Below, piece after piece: positions 25,978 through 35,667 of a stretch of 64,000 nt of DNA. Location: assembly GCA_016756695.1 (NCBI GenBank), contig CP066701.1:1826001-1890000 (forward strand), in the 5' to 3' direction. The position numbers and the translations under genes are program-made. The notes below the pieces were generated by a model. That model searched no databases, was not told the DNA's origin, and saw only the letters and a program-made list of their open reading frames with translations. Within the stretch, counting starts at the first letter, position 1. Every line of letters starts with the position of its first letter. This DNA comes from Heyndrickxia sporothermodurans. Lineage in GTDB: Bacteria; Bacillota; Bacilli; Bacillales; Bacillaceae_C.

Positions 25978-26157
25978 TAGACCACCTCTTTTTAATAATA
26001 TAGTTATTTAAGTATAACAAATCGGAATCTTTTTCAATAACTTAACAAAGAGTAACGCAATTGAAATATAAATGTAATATGATTGTGGCTCCTTTTGTCG
26101 AATAATGATGTTATAATAGCACCTGTGACAATAGACACGTATTTTTCTATTTATACA
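25978..26157 (+). other. Gap upstream of the nested IS, likely native cwlO promoter region
   Basis: TATAAT at 26112-26117 is a perfect -10 box with no good -35. TGTAAT-ATGAT-TGTGGC at 26074-26090 matches the first half of the WalR box (TGTWAH-N5-TGTWAH) and the TGT of the second half, at the distance usual for WalR-activated promoters. Removing the two insertion sequences would place this directly upstream of cwlO, a known WalR target in B. subtilis. This is inference. Confidence 0.45.
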
Positions 26158-26341
26158 TAATTGAATGAATTTCATAATTCTTAGCCCTTGTGTATCAAGG
26201 GGTTTAAGAGATAAAAAAAGAAGTACCTCCCCAAATCTTGTATAATGGTAGTTGACCAGTAAGCCCCCATTCAAACAACGCATATAAATGATCAGCACCC
26301 CTTAGTACAATAATCGTATCAATTAAGGAGGTGCTTTTCCT

Positions 26342-26533
26342 ATGTCACAACAAAAACTAACAATCGTCCCCGTTTCAATACAACCAGAAAAAAATATTAT
26401 AACATCCACAACTTCGAAAGATCCTTCAAATAGCTTTTGCACAATCAAAATTGAAGCTGCTGAAATTTCCTTCTTCAACGGCGTAGATGAGCACATCATC
26501 CAAACGGTCATGAGGGAGTTGAAAAATCTATGA
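26342..26533 (+). CDS. tnpA: IS66 accessory protein TnpA
   Basis: The 63-aa protein is the small first orf of IS66-type elements and is thought to be a DNA-binding helper. It is identified by position, the tnpA-tnpB ATGA overlap and the IKIEAAEISFFNGVDEHIIQ-like stretch common in Bacillus IS66 members. AAGGAGGTG precedes the ATG. Confidence 0.75.
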   Translation: MSQQKLTIVPVSIQPEKNIITSTTSKDPSNSFCTIKIEAAEISFFNGVDEHIIQTVMRELKNL

Positions 26534-26883
26534 AACATGATTATACCAGTGTAAAAAACATTTATATTATTTGCGGTAAAACAGATATGAGGAAGGGAAT
26601 TGATGGATTAGCAACGCTAATTCAAGATTCTTTCGAACTTGATCCATATGGAGATTCTATTTTCCTTTTCTCTGGTTGGAGTAAAGACCGTTATAAATGT
26701 TTATATTTTGATGGCGATGGTTTCGCCATGCTTTATAAGCGACTAGATGGAGGAAAACTTCAATGGCCAAAAGATGAAAATGAAGTACGTAAACTTTCGC
26801 AACAGGAGGTTCGCTGGTTGTTAGAAGGGTTGTCCATTCAGCAACCAAAGGCCATTCAAAAATCACAAAAAGGAGTATTCTAA
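26530..26883 (+). CDS. tnpB: IS66 family protein TnpB
   Basis: The 117-aa protein matches the IS66 Orf2 family: YIICGKTDMRKGIDGLATLIQ at the N terminus, LFLFSGWSKDRYKCLYFDGDGF, and LYKRLDGGKLQWP. This protein is required for IS66 transposition but its biochemical role is unclear. Its ATG overlaps the tnpA stop by four bases. The frame is intact. Confidence 0.9.
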   Translation: MKHDYTSVKNIYIICGKTDMRKGIDGLATLIQDSFELDPYGDSIFLFSGWSKDRYKCLYFDGDGFAMLYKRLDGGKLQWPKDENEVRKLSQQEVRWLLEGLSIQQPKAIQKSQKGVF

Positions 26884-26985
26884 ACAAGCTAGAAATGTTG
26901 GTTTATAGCCATTTTCAACTTCGCTTTCTACGTTAAAAATGTTATAATATAACTAACTTATGGTGAACGAAAAGTGGTGAAATAA

Positions 26986-28527
26986 ATGGTTAATACTTCT
27001 TCCAATAACAAGAATCCATATGGGAAATTAATTCGACTTCTCGAAGAACAATTGGCTCATTCAAATCAACAAAACAAAGACTTATCGAAAAAGCTAGATC
27101 AATCAACTAAACAGATTGAAGCGCTAACTGAACAAATTCGCCATTTAACAAAACTTTTATATGGATCGAAATCCGAAAAATCGAAATACAACGTACCAGA
27201 TGGGCAAGGCTCATTATTTGATGATGACCCGGCTTTTTAGCGAACCTGAGCACACAGAAGAACAAAGCCAACAGACAATCTCTTATACTGTTGTACGAAA
27301 AGTTAAATCAAAAAAACGAAATGATTCCTTGCATGATGGTATTGAAGTAGAAGCTATTCACCATCATCCGAAAAATACAATCTGTGACTGTTGCCAAGGG
27401 CAAATGATTGAAATTGGTAGTACACTTGTACGTGAAGAAGCAAAATTTATTCCTGCAAAAATGATGAAAGTACAGCACATTGAACATGCGTATGAATGTA
27501 AAGACTGCAAAGTTGATTCATCACAGCCAGCACAAATCAAACGCGGGAAAGCACCACAACCAGCGATTCAGCGTAGCATCGCAAGTCCTAGCGTACTTGC
27601 CAAAGTCATCTATGATAAATTTGCACAATATTTACCTCTTTACCGTCAGGTAAAGGAATGGAATCGCTATGGACTGAATACCAATGATAAAAACCTATCG
27701 AATTGGGTTATCCGTGTAGCACATGATTGGCTGTTACCTATACGAACGAATGAAAGAGTTGATGATGGCAAAATCGGTTTTGCATGTCGATGAAACATAC
27801 GGACAAATTATCAACCGATCCGATGGGAAATCTGGTAAAGCCAATGCGTATAATTGGGTGTTTCGAAGTGTGCCAAGCCAAAGTAGTAACAATGACTCTC
27901 TTTCAAAGCGCATTATCTCGAGCTCGATCTGTCCTTGAAAGTTTTATTGAAGGCTTTTCTGGAACGATTGTGTGTGATGGTTATTCTGCTTATGATAAGT
28001 TGGAAGGCGTTAATTTCGCAAATTGTTGGGCGCATGTTCGTCGTTATTGGCTGAAAGCTGATAGCAAAAATGGTAGAATCGGTGTGAAATATTGTGATGA
28101 TTTATATCGACTAGAAAGGCAATTTAAACGTTTGTCTCCGAGTAAACGAAGAAAAAAACGTCAAAAGTACTCGAAGCCAATCGTGGAGGAATTCCTTCAC
28201 TGGGTTGAAACATCACCATTTTACGGAAAAAATGCGTTAGCAAAAGCGACTGAATACACATTAAACAGGGCAAATGGACTCAAATTATTCCTGAATGATG
28301 GGCGAATTGAAATGGATAATAATCCAGCCGAGAACGCCATCCGTCCCAACGTTATAGGAAGAAAAAATTGGCTCTTTAGTGTAAGTGAAGCTGGTGCAAA
28401 AGCGAATGCCATCTGTTTAAGTATTGCTGAAACTGCCAAAAGTAACGGCGTTGATTTCTATGAATATATAAAGAAACTTTTACGGATTTACCAAATCTCG
28501 GCGTCCAACAAAACCCTGAAATTTTAG
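26986..28527 (+). pseudogene. tnpC: IS66 transposase TnpC, three frameshifts
   Basis: The frame starts with a coiled coil (LIRLLEEQLAHSNQQNKDLSKKL) and passes through a zinc-finger segment (CDCCQG...CKDC) to the DDE core (HVDETYGQ, VCDGYSAYD, NPAENAIRP). It breaks near 27230 (one extra T in GCTTTTTAGC), near 27740 (probable loss of a TA) and near 27885. All catalytic residues exist but in different frames. There is no single reading frame, so the element needs a helper to move, unless the shifts are sequencing errors. Confidence 0.9.
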
Positions 28528-28710
28528 ATCAATACATGCCCTGGTCAAAAATGATTCAGGCAGAATGTAGCAAATAAATGAAATAGCCGTAATTCGATTA
28601 AAAAGTCAGAATTTACGGCTATTTACGATGCGTACCGAAAGGTACACTTATTTTTATAATTCGGGCTTACGTTGACCACAAACCATAAAAAGACTGGAGG
28701 AGTACTTCTT

Positions 28711-30061
28711 ATGACTATTATACGACAACCTAGCCTATTTGGCATACAGGAATTATTTGACATGGAACCTACCCAAAAATATGAAGCCATTATTTCAGCG
28801 GTAGATTTGGATTCGATGTACCATCAAGTGGCGAAAAAATCACGGTTGGGTGCACCGGAAGAACTAAACTATGCAGCCATGATTATCTCCACCTTTGTAA
28901 GATACATAGAGCGCATCCCTACGATGAAGGATCTTATAAAACGTCTTCATGATGATCTAGCTTTTAAGTTAAATTGTGGCTTTTTGGTTTCTGATCATGT
29001 GCCTTCAGAATCCTCCTATTCACGTCTCATAACGAAATTGGAGGAAAGCGATATCCTTGAGAAAGAACAAGAAAAAGTGGTCCTCCAGGCTATTGCAGAA
29101 GGTTTCATCACGGATGATACAGTGGCTATTGATGCAACCCATTTTGAAGCACGAGACCAAGCGCAGCCAAAAGAAGAAAAGCCAAAATCTGAACCCCAAA
29201 AACGTGGTCGGAAATCAAAAGATGAGCGTGACGGGTGGCTTAAAGAACAAGCTGAAACGGAAGCCAATTTACCTTTATATGATAGAAAAATTGTGGTACC
29301 AATTAGATGTTCCCTAGCCGAACTACGTGCCGAAGTTCCCCAAGACCCTAAATGGGGCGTGAAAAAGAACTCAGAAGGACAAAATGTTTTTGGTTTGGCT
29401 ACAAAGGTCATTTAGCCGTTGGTACATCAAGCCAATACATTCTACAGGCTCTTTTTCATCTGGGAGTCTAAATGATGGTAAGGCGGCTATCCCTTTACTG
29501 AAAGGAATTCAGGAACGCCTTCACCTTCCATTACGTTATCAAACAATGGATGCGGGCTATGACTATGAACCCATATACGAGCAGGTACATCGAATGGGAC
29601 AACAATCCGTCATCGCGTATAATAAGCGAAATGAAGGGGAAATCATTGGCTATGATAAACACTTTGCCCCAACTTGTTTCAGAGAGCATTCTTATCGTTA
29701 TGATAGTTTTGATCCTAAATATGAAACATTGAAATACACAAGACCAAAGGAATGCGACGACTGTCCCTTAGCTAATGAAGGTATTTGCCAAAAGGTTTAT
29801 AAAGTGAAAATCACTTCAGACCTTCGCAGATATACCGCACCAGCACGCGGGTCACAAGCATGGAAAAACATTTTCAAACGTCGTACTGCCGTAGAACGGG
29901 TTAATGCCTATCTGAAAGAATTCTTTCAACTGAACAATGTTCGCTATCGTACTGGGAAACGTGCAAAAATTCATTTTGACATGGTAACCCTTATTTATAA
30001 TGCTTCAAAGTTAGCCGCAGACCGAATTAATGTACAATTAAATCAGCAACAAGTAGCATGA
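28711..30061 (+). pseudogene. IS1182-family transposase, two frameshifts
   Basis: The N-terminal part (MTIIRQPSLFGIQELFDM..., through VAIDATHFEARDQA) is followed by a break near 29385, then WFGYKGHLAVGTSSQYILQ in a second frame, a further break near 29450, then SSGSLNDGKAAIPLLKG and the DDE-bearing end (TMDAGYDYE, RTAVERVNAYLKEFF) to the stop at 30061. Both breaks are losses of one T in T runs. GGAGG lies nine bases before the ATG. The IS66-like element separates it from its left terminus. Confidence 0.88.
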
Positions 30062-30209
30062 TTTCTGTTTTTAAAAATATATTTTAGAAATTCTGTAGGA
30101 TTCTGTATTTTTAAAAAGAGCAATTATGAAATTGACTCAATTAATAGAATAAATTTAAATTTTAATAGATTATGTTCGTATATTTATAAAGATCACGGGG
30201 GAAAAGAAA

Positions 30210-31430
30210 ATGAGAAAGAGATTACTTACACTTGGTTTAGCGTCTGTAATTGGGACGAGCGCATTATTCTCTACCCAAAACGTTTTTGCATCCGAAAATG
30301 TAAATCAACAAATTCGTGCGAAAAAGCAAGAAATTTCCGATTTAAAACAAAATGAAATCAATATGCTTGCGGATATGAAACAAATCGATGCAAAAGTTGC
30401 ACAGACTAATGCGGAAATGAACAAGACAAAGGCAGAAGTAGCAGATACAAAAAAAGAATCTGAACAATTAAAAGTAAAAATTGCAGATACAAAGAAAAGA
30501 ATTGATGAACGTAATAAATTATTACAAAAACGTGCCCGTGCGATTCAAGAGAGCGGGAGTGTCGTAAGTTATTTAGATGTTTTACTAGAATCCGAAAGTT
30601 TCGGTGATTTCGTTGACCGTGCTATGGCGGTTTCTACCATCGTAAATGCTGATCAGAAAATTTTAGATGAACAGAAAAAAGATAAAGAATCACTTGAACA
30701 GTCCAAGAAAGAGCTTGCAAGTAAGCTAGAGAAAGTTCAGAAGGATTTAGATGATCTTAAAGATCTGAAAGAGGATTTACAATATCAAATTGATGATAAA
30801 AATAGTATTCTTGCAAAAATAAAAGAAGAACAAAAAAATGCATCAAGTGAATTAGGCAATCTTGAAGACCAGGCAGTTGCTGAAAAGGCTGCAGCAGAAA
30901 AGGCGGCACAGGAAAAAGCAGCAGCCGCTTCTACTTCTGAAACTACTTCAGGAACAAAAAGCAGCAGTTCATCAACTAATCATACGTCCACTTACACGGC
31001 GCCATCATCAACTGTAAAATTAGGCTCCGGAGGCATTGAAGCTGCGATAAGTGCAGGGTCATCTATTGTTGGTCGTTCTCCTTACAATTGGGGCGGCGGT
31101 CGTAGCAGCAGCGATATAGCAAGACGTTCATTTGATTGCTCTTCATTCGTTCGCTGGGCATATGCTGAAGGTGGAGTTAATCTAGGACCAGTTTCTGGAA
31201 CAAATACGGATACACTAGTTGGACAAGGAAGGGCAGTAAGTTCTTCAGAAATGAAAAGAGGAGACTTAATCTTCTTTGATACGTATAAAACAAATGGTCA
31301 TGTAGGAATTTATCTAGGAAATGGTCAATTCTTAAATGACAACAGTTCACACGGCGTATCAATTGATTCATTGAGCAACTCATACTGGAAAAAAGCATTC
31401 AAAGGTGTTGTACGACGCGTAGTTGAATAA
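30210..31430 (+). CDS. cwlO: CwlO-like D,L-endopeptidase (coiled coil plus NlpC/P60)
   Basis: The 406-aa secreted wall hydrolase has a signal peptide (1-27, ending NVFASEN), a long coiled coil (about 30-225) as in PcsB/CwlO, an Ala/Ser/Thr linker, and a C-terminal NlpC/P60 domain with C310 (FDCSSF) and H364 (GHVGIYLG). It cuts D-Glu to diaminopimelate bonds during growth; in B. subtilis CwlO is controlled by FtsEX and WalR. It follows the nested IS pair by 66 bp and may have lost its native promoter. A direct repeat ATTCTGTA lies at about 30092-30109. Confidence 0.88.
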   Translation: MRKRLLTLGLASVIGTSALFSTQNVFASENVNQQIRAKKQEISDLKQNEINMLADMKQIDAKVAQTNAEMNKTKAEVADTKKESEQLKVKIADTKKRIDERNKLLQKRARAIQESGSVVSYLDVLLESESFGDFVDRAMAVSTIVNADQKILDEQKKDKESLEQSKKELASKLEKVQKDLDDLKDLKEDLQYQIDDKNSILAKIKEEQKNASSELGNLEDQAVAEKAAAEKAAQEKAAAASTSETTSGTKSSSSSTNHTSTYTAPSSTVKLGSGGIEAAISAGSSIVGRSPYNWGGGRSSSDIARRSFDCSSFVRWAYAEGGVNLGPVSGTNTDTLVGQGRAVSSSEMKRGDLIFFDTYKTNGHVGIYLGNGQFLNDNSSHGVSIDSLSNSYWKKAFKGVVRRVVE

Positions 31431-31439
31431 AATAATAAG

Positions 31440-31478
31440 CAACCCCTAGCGAATACAGTATTCGCTAGGGGTTTTTTA
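31440..31478 (+). terminator. Terminator of cwlO
   Basis: A 16-bp perfect stem, AACCCCTAGCGAATAC with GTATTCGCTAGGGGTT, has a one-base apex and a six-T tail. The IS256-like element inserted 12 bases after it. Confidence 0.92.
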
Positions 31479-31557
31479 TACACTGACGTGAGAATGTATA
31501 AAATTTTGTGTAAATGGTCATAATTTTCTAATAATTATAACTAGGAGATGATCATTA

Positions 31558-32763
31558 ATGCAAAATTTTAAGGACATGACAATCAGGGAATTGGCTGGTC
31601 AATGTGAAACTGTTGACGATATACATGCCATGATTAAGGATCTTTTTAAGGAGACTCTTCAACAGGTATTTGAAGCAGAAATCGAGAATCATCTAGGTTA
31701 CTCAAAACACGATTCAAGGGGCAATAACTCGGGAAATAGCCGAAATGGGTATAGTAAAAAGACGATTAAAAGTAAGTTTGGTGAGACCGAATTAAGCATA
31801 CCAAGAGATCGTAAAGGAGATTTTGAACCTCAAATCATTAAAAAATACGAAACATCCATCAATGGGCTGGAAGACCAGATTATAGCCCTGTATTCAAAAG
31901 GAATGTCGACTAGAGATATTGAAAGTCACATGAAGGATATTTACGGTGTGAATGTTTCTCCAAGTTTGGTAAGTAAAGTTACGGATAAGATATTACCTCT
32001 TGTTTATGAATGGCAGTCTCGTCTACTAGACCCTGTTTATCCAATTGTGTTTTTGGATGCGATTCACTTTAAAGTGAAACATGAAAATAGAATTGTTAGT
32101 AAAGCTGCATATACAGTTTTAGGTATTAATACTGATGGAGTCAAAGACATCCTTGGTATTTGGATAGGTGAAAATGAGAGTGCTAGTTTTTGGCTAAATG
32201 TTTGTCAGGAGCTCAAAAGCCGTGGTGTCGAAGACATCCTAATCGCTTGTAAAGACGGGCTTTCTGGCTTCTCCGAAGCTATTAATGCAACATTTCCAGA
32301 TACTACTATTCAGTCATGTGTTATCCACCAATTACGAAATAATATGAAGTATGTCCCAACTAAAAATCGTAAAGTGGTAATGGATGATTTAAAGAAAGTA
32401 TACAAAGCTTATACGCTCGAACAGGCTGAAGTGGCTTTCGAAGAGTTTAAAAATAAGTGGGAAACGAAATATCCATCAATTATCAAATCATGGGAAAACA
32501 ATTGGCTTGAGCTAACTGCTTATTTCTCTTACCCAGTAGAAATTAGAAAGTTAATATATACAACAAATACGATTGAGGCCTTTCATAGACAGCTTAGAAA
32601 GGTGACTAAAACAAAGAATGCTTATCCTAGCGATAATGCTTTAAGAAAGATTGTCTATCTCGCTACAGTAGGAGTAACAGAAAAATGGACTATTCCCGTT
32701 CCAGGATGGTTAGAATGTAGACAACAGTTCGATATTATGTTTAATGGTCGGCTTGGAAAATAA
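31558..32763 (+). CDS. IS256-family transposase
   Basis: The 401-aa mutator-type transposase has catalytic residues in PIVFLDAIHFKVK (D), ILIACKDGLSGF (D) and TTNTIEAFHRQLRK (E), and the CVIHQLRNNMKYV signature. The N-terminal part contains the GYSKKTIKSKFGETELSIPRDR stretch typical of the family. AGGAGATGATC precedes the ATG. No interruption is seen. Confidence 0.95.
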   Translation: MQNFKDMTIRELAGQCETVDDIHAMIKDLFKETLQQVFEAEIENHLGYSKHDSRGNNSGNSRNGYSKKTIKSKFGETELSIPRDRKGDFEPQIIKKYETSINGLEDQIIALYSKGMSTRDIESHMKDIYGVNVSPSLVSKVTDKILPLVYEWQSRLLDPVYPIVFLDAIHFKVKHENRIVSKAAYTVLGINTDGVKDILGIWIGENESASFWLNVCQELKSRGVEDILIACKDGLSGFSEAINATFPDTTIQSCVIHQLRNNMKYVPTKNRKVVMDDLKKVYKAYTLEQAEVAFEEFKNKWETKYPSIIKSWENNWLELTAYFSYPVEIRKLIYTTNTIEAFHRQLRKVTKTKNAYPSDNALRKIVYLATVGVTEKWTIPVPGWLECRQQFDIMFNGRLGK

Positions 32764-32935
32764 TCGTTTCAATTTGTATTGGGACGTGTTAGGGCTCTGC
32801 CCTAAGGGTTTATCGCTATTGTTCTCCCAAAAGGAGAAAAAGATGGGGAAACCCCATCTCCTTTTGTGCAGAACCCTACTAGGTGCTCGGGTTGCTCCCC
32901 AGCATTGCCCTATCCCCCTAGCAGGTAAGAACATA
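32764..32935 (+). other. Hairpin-rich non-coding tail of the IS256-like element
   Basis: Between the transposase stop and the right terminal repeat are TTAGGGC-tct-GCCCTAA (about 32786-32803), then AGGAG...GATGGGG-aaa-CCCCATCTCCT (about 32834-32874), then a GC-richer part with AACCC and GGGTT and GGGGAGCAACCC-type pairing to about 32927. The first two stems are strong and lack T tails. No ribosome site or convincing frame exists. Confidence 0.6.
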
Positions 32936-33040
32936 TATTTTAGTATAGTCAAAAATATGGTAACAAAATCATTTACACAAAATAATTTACATAACCACTG
33001 ACGTAGTGTTAAGTGAATCAAATTATCGTAGGAGAACTCG

Positions 33041-33300
33041 GATTCGGGAAGGAAAGACCGTGAACACATTGCTTACGTGCACGAATCCGCGAGATTCGAG
33101 AAGGAAAGACTAGGAATACATTGCTTACGTGCACGAACCCACAAGATTCGAGAAGGAAAGACCGTGAACACATTGCTTACGTGCACGAATCCGCAAGATT
33201 CGGGAAGGAAAGACTAGGAATACATTGCTTACGTGCACGAATCCACAAGATTCGAGAAGGAAAAGTCAAGAACTCATTGCATTAGTGCACGAAAGGACAA
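33041..33300. repeat. Tandem repeat array, five units of exactly 52 bp
   Basis: Units start with GATTCG(A/G)GAAGGAAAG at 33041, 33093, 33145, 33197 and 33249. Units 1 and 3 contain ACCGTGAACACATTGC, units 2 and 4 ACTAGGAATACATTGC, so the order is A-B-A-B-C with a 104-bp higher-order repeat. Junctions form the hairpin CGAATC-cgcaa-GATTCG. The unit shares CCGCAAGA and CGGGAAG blocks with the array at 2223. Confidence 0.93.
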
Positions 33301-33390
33301 TGACATAACCTTTTTACGCATCACTCAAAAATGGAAGAACTACTTTATTCGCCCACCTTAATACTCTCATCGGATATATGATAATATTTA

Positions 33391-33438
33391 ACTGCAAAAA
33401 ACACACGAGCTTACATTTGCTCGTGTGTTTTTTGCAGT
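33391..33438. terminator. Bidirectional terminator of murB with 20-bp perfect stem
   Basis: ACTGCAAAAAACACACGAGC (33391-33410) is exactly complementary to 33419-33438 around an 8-base loop. T runs are present on both strands. Confidence 0.9.
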
Positions 33439-33447
33439 TAATAACAA

Positions 33448-34365
33448 TTATAAATCCTCACCAATAATTTTAACTTCTCTTTCCAATTCTACATTGAATT
33501 TTTCCTTCACAGTCTTTTGAACATACTTAATTAATGAAATGTATTCTTCTGCTGTTGCATTGTCTTTGTTAACAATAAAGCCGGCGTGTTTCGTTGATAC
33601 TTGTGCACCGCCGATTTGTTTTCCTTGAAGCCCGCTATCTTGAATGAGTTTACCAGCAAAGTAACCTGGTGGTCTTTTAAAGACACTGCCACATGAAGGA
33701 TACTCGAGTGGTTGTTTAGATTCTCTTTTAAATGTGAGATCATCCATAACCGCTTTAATATCTTCATAGTTCCCAGGTTTAAGTTTAAAAATGGCTTCAA
33801 GGACAATATCCCCTTTTTCAGGGATATTACTTGTACGATAGCTTAGCTCTAGATCTAATGCGGTTCTTTTTACGATTTCTCCATTACGATCGATAACAAT
33901 CGCATAATCCAATACGTCTTTAATTTCACCGCCATAGGCACCGGCATTCATAAATAAAGCCCCGCCTACTGTACCAGGGATTCCACAAGCAAATTCTAAA
34001 CCGGTTAAGTTTTCCTTTAATGCATATTGTGAAGCAGCGATGATAGCAGCCCCACTTTGCGCCGTCAAAAAATTCTCCTCTACAGAAATACGATTGAAAT
34101 TTTTAAGAAGAATAACAATGCCGCGAATTCCGCCATCCTTAACAATTAAGTTGGAACCATTGCCTAGTAAGGTGAAAGGAACATTCTCTTGCTTCGCAAA
34201 TTTCACCACTGCCTGAACTTCTTCATATGTTGTTGGAGTAAGAAAAATATCCGCCTTACCGCCAAGTTTTGTATACGTATGGTTTTTTAATAATTCATTC
34301 GTTTTTATATTATTTTTATCTATAATAGAAGATAATTTATTGTAAAGTTGAGTATAATCAGTCAT
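33448..34365 (-). CDS. murB: UDP-N-acetylenolpyruvoylglucosamine reductase MurB
   Basis: The 305-aa FAD enzyme makes UDP-MurNAc, the second committed step of peptidoglycan synthesis, in the cytoplasm. FAD-domain motifs are LGNGSNLIV and [20 protein letters not shown]; the catalytic serine lies in [11 protein letters not shown] and the C-terminal [11 protein letters not shown] region is intact. Its length and lack of the type I insertion fit the Gram-positive type. It is a single gene. Confidence 0.95.
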   Translation of the reverse strand: MTDYTQLYNKLSSIIDKNNIKTNELLKNHTYTKLGGKADIFLTPTTYEEVQAVVKFAKQENVPFTLLGNGSNLIVKDGGIRGIVILLKNFNRISVEENFLTAQSGAAIIAASQYALKENLTGLEFACGIPGTVGGALFMNAGAYGGEIKDVLDYAIVIDRNGEIVKRTALDLELSYRTSNIPEKGDIVLEAIFKLKPGNYEDIKAVMDDLTFKRESKQPLEYPSCGSVFKRPPGYFAGKLIQDSGLQGKQIGGAQVSTKHAGFIVNKDNATAEEYISLIKYVQKTVKEKFNVELEREVKIIGEDL

Positions 34366-34719
34366 TCATATCATTCCTTTTGCAGAGATAATGATCTTTG
34401 ATGAAAAAAGTGGCCTTCATTTTATCATATGCCTATATTTGTTTTAAAGTTATATACAATGAGAAAAATTTTTGACAATATCCTTATCATAGTAATAAAA
34501 AGGGGAATAATCAACTGAAAAACGCAGGTTATAAGTAATTGTAATATTATTGTTGTTTTCGTAAATTGGAGAGCATCCTGATAGAGAAAATTTGACAATA
34601 ATCTCATATAGAAGAATGCTATAAACTTTATATATCAATAGGCACAGCATTTTTAATCAAACGTTTGATTAAAAGAAGGAAGTGGTGAATATTGTCATAT
34701 TAAAGGAGATTTTCTTCTT
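34366..34719 (-). other. Gap upstream of murB
   Basis: The region is AT rich. On the minus strand TTGTCA (34473-34478), a 16-bp spacer and TATATA (34451-34456) make the best murB promoter. The 24-bp palindrome at 34651-34674 lies further upstream. No gene or RNA is apparent; a short frame at 34425-34650 has no ribosome site. Confidence 0.5.
34651..34674. promoter_or_regulatory. Perfect 24-bp palindrome, copy 2
   Basis: The core AATCAAACGTTTGATT with TTTT and AAAA flanks is identical over 24 bp to the element at 23773. It lies about 45 bp past the 3' end of the small membrane-protein gene and about 285 bp upstream of murB. Confidence 0.8.
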
Positions 34720-34962
34720 TCATCTTCGTTTCTTTCCTACCAAATAGCCGAGATAAAATATAATAATATAGCTTATTAATCCCACAAATAGAATGGGATT
34801 TTTCTTGATCATTTTAGCAAGCTGATCTACAGTGAAGAGAATTTTCTTTGTTAATAAACCTTCAGTATGCAGCTGATAAAGATAGACAAGGAAAAGAGCA
34901 ATAAAAATTAAAAAAATTACCCAAAAGATTCGAAGAAAAGAAACTCCCTTTTTTGCTTTCAT
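34720..34962 (-). CDS. Small two-helix membrane protein, unknown
   Basis: I do not recognise this 80-aa protein. It has two membrane helices (about 9-28 and 56-75) joined by a basic loop, and a KKRR C terminus that should face the cytoplasm. GAGGTGG precedes the ATG. It follows the AlkD-like gene by 24 bp in the same direction and may share its transcript. Confidence 0.6.
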   Translation of the reverse strand: MKAKKGVSFLRIFWVIFLIFIALFLVYLYQLHTEGLLTKKILFTVDQLAKMIKKNPILFVGLISYIIIFYLGYLVGKKRR

Positions 34963-34986
34963 CTAATCCACCTCATTTAAGATCAT

Positions 34987-35667
34987 TTACCGGATTATCT
35001 TTTTAGATTTCATCCATTTTAACGATTCTTTTTTACTAAGATTTGCGAGATTGGTTGAATCTACGAAGTCTATAACTTTTTGTGAATCTGTTTTTGAATA
35101 CTCCCGTAATGCCCATCCAATTGCCTTCTGGATAAAAAATTCTTTGGAATCTTTTAAACGTAGGATACTATCGAACAAAATGGAAACGTCTGTGTCTTTC
35201 TTATATTTTAATTGATATAATAAGATACTTCTTTGAAGCCAAAGATTATTGGAGGATAACCATTTCTCGATGATTTCAGGTTTATGTTGAGGATATGCTT
35301 TTAAATAATATCCGAGTGCATTGGGAGCAATTGAATCAACAGAATCCCACCAAGATTTATTTGTAATGCAGTATTCGATTAATTCTATATCCTCCTCCTT
35401 TAACCACTTTTGATAACGATTTAAAAAAAGAATCGCAATCATTTGATACTCTCTTTCATCTTTTTTCCACAAATGAGTAACAAGTTCCTTTAATTCATGT
35501 GGATGAATTGTGTAAACGGTAATCAACTTTTTGAAAATTTCCTTTACAACCGGTGCTCTTGCTCCGAAAAATTTGAAGTTATTTTTCATATAACTTTCCA
35601 TTTTAATGGCCTCATCTTTATTAGCGCTTTCTTGTAATAGTTCATCTATTAATTTAACGGGAAACAA
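34987..35667 (-). CDS. AlkD-like DNA alkylation repair protein
   Basis: The protein of about 226 aa is built of HEAT-like helical repeats and matches the AlkC/AlkD glycosylase superfamily, which excises N3- and N7-alkylated purines. Seen motifs: NFKFFGARAPVVKEI at the N terminus, NKSWWDSVDSIAPNALG (the conserved W-D segment) and KAIGWALREYSKTD near the C terminus. TTG 35667 is chosen because AGGAG lies eight bases upstream; GTG 35676 overlaps that site. Confidence 0.82.
   Translation of the reverse strand: MFPVKLIDELLQESANKDEAIKMESYMKNNFKFFGARAPVVKEIFKKLITVYTIHPHELKELVTHLWKKDEREYQMIAILFLNRYQKWLKEEDIELIEYCITNKSWWDSVDSIAPNALGYYLKAYPQHKPEIIEKWLSSNNLWLQRSILLYQLKYKKDTDVSILFDSILRLKDSKEFFIQKAIGWALREYSKTDSQKVIDFVDSTNLANLSKKESLKWMKSKKIIR

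Larger units (their letters stand above)
26259..28670 (+). mobile_element. IS66-like insertion sequence, 2412 bp
   Basis: It starts with GTAAGCCCccATT and ends with the complement of GTAAGCCCgaATT, the IS66-type terminus. It is flanked by the exact 8-bp duplication GTTGACCA (26251-26258 and 28671-28678), the size expected for IS66. Gene order is the standard tnpA-tnpB-tnpC. It sits in the upstream region of the IS1182-like transposase gene. tnpC is broken, so it is probably not autonomous. Confidence 0.93.
26158..30143 (+). mobile_element. IS1182-like element, interrupted by an IS66-like element
   Basis: The ends are a 22-bp inverted repeat with two mismatches: left 26158-26179 (TAATTGA, three variable bases, AATTTCATAATT) and right 30122-30143. 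Without the inserted element and one 8-bp repeat it would be 1566 bp, within the IS1182 size range. It encodes one transposase frame with two frameshifts. No target duplication is obvious. Confidence 0.75.
31490..32996 (+). mobile_element. IS256-like insertion sequence, 1507 bp, apparently intact
   Basis: Its ends share ATGTA and TTTTGTGTAAATG blocks in inverted orientation over about 27 bp. An exact 8-bp duplication ACTGACGT flanks it (31482-31489 and 32997-33004), the size usual for IS256. The single transposase gene is complete. It carries about 190 bp of hairpin-rich DNA between the gene and the right end. Confidence 0.93.

Noticed and set aside
30092-30109. ATTCTGTA direct repeat upstream of cwlO as a WalR box
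   Set aside because: The TGT steps are 10 bp apart and not 11, and the second-half bases do not fit TGTWAH.
33041-33300. CRISPR-like repeat array
   Set aside because: The whole 52-bp unit repeats, including what would be spacers, and no cas genes are present.
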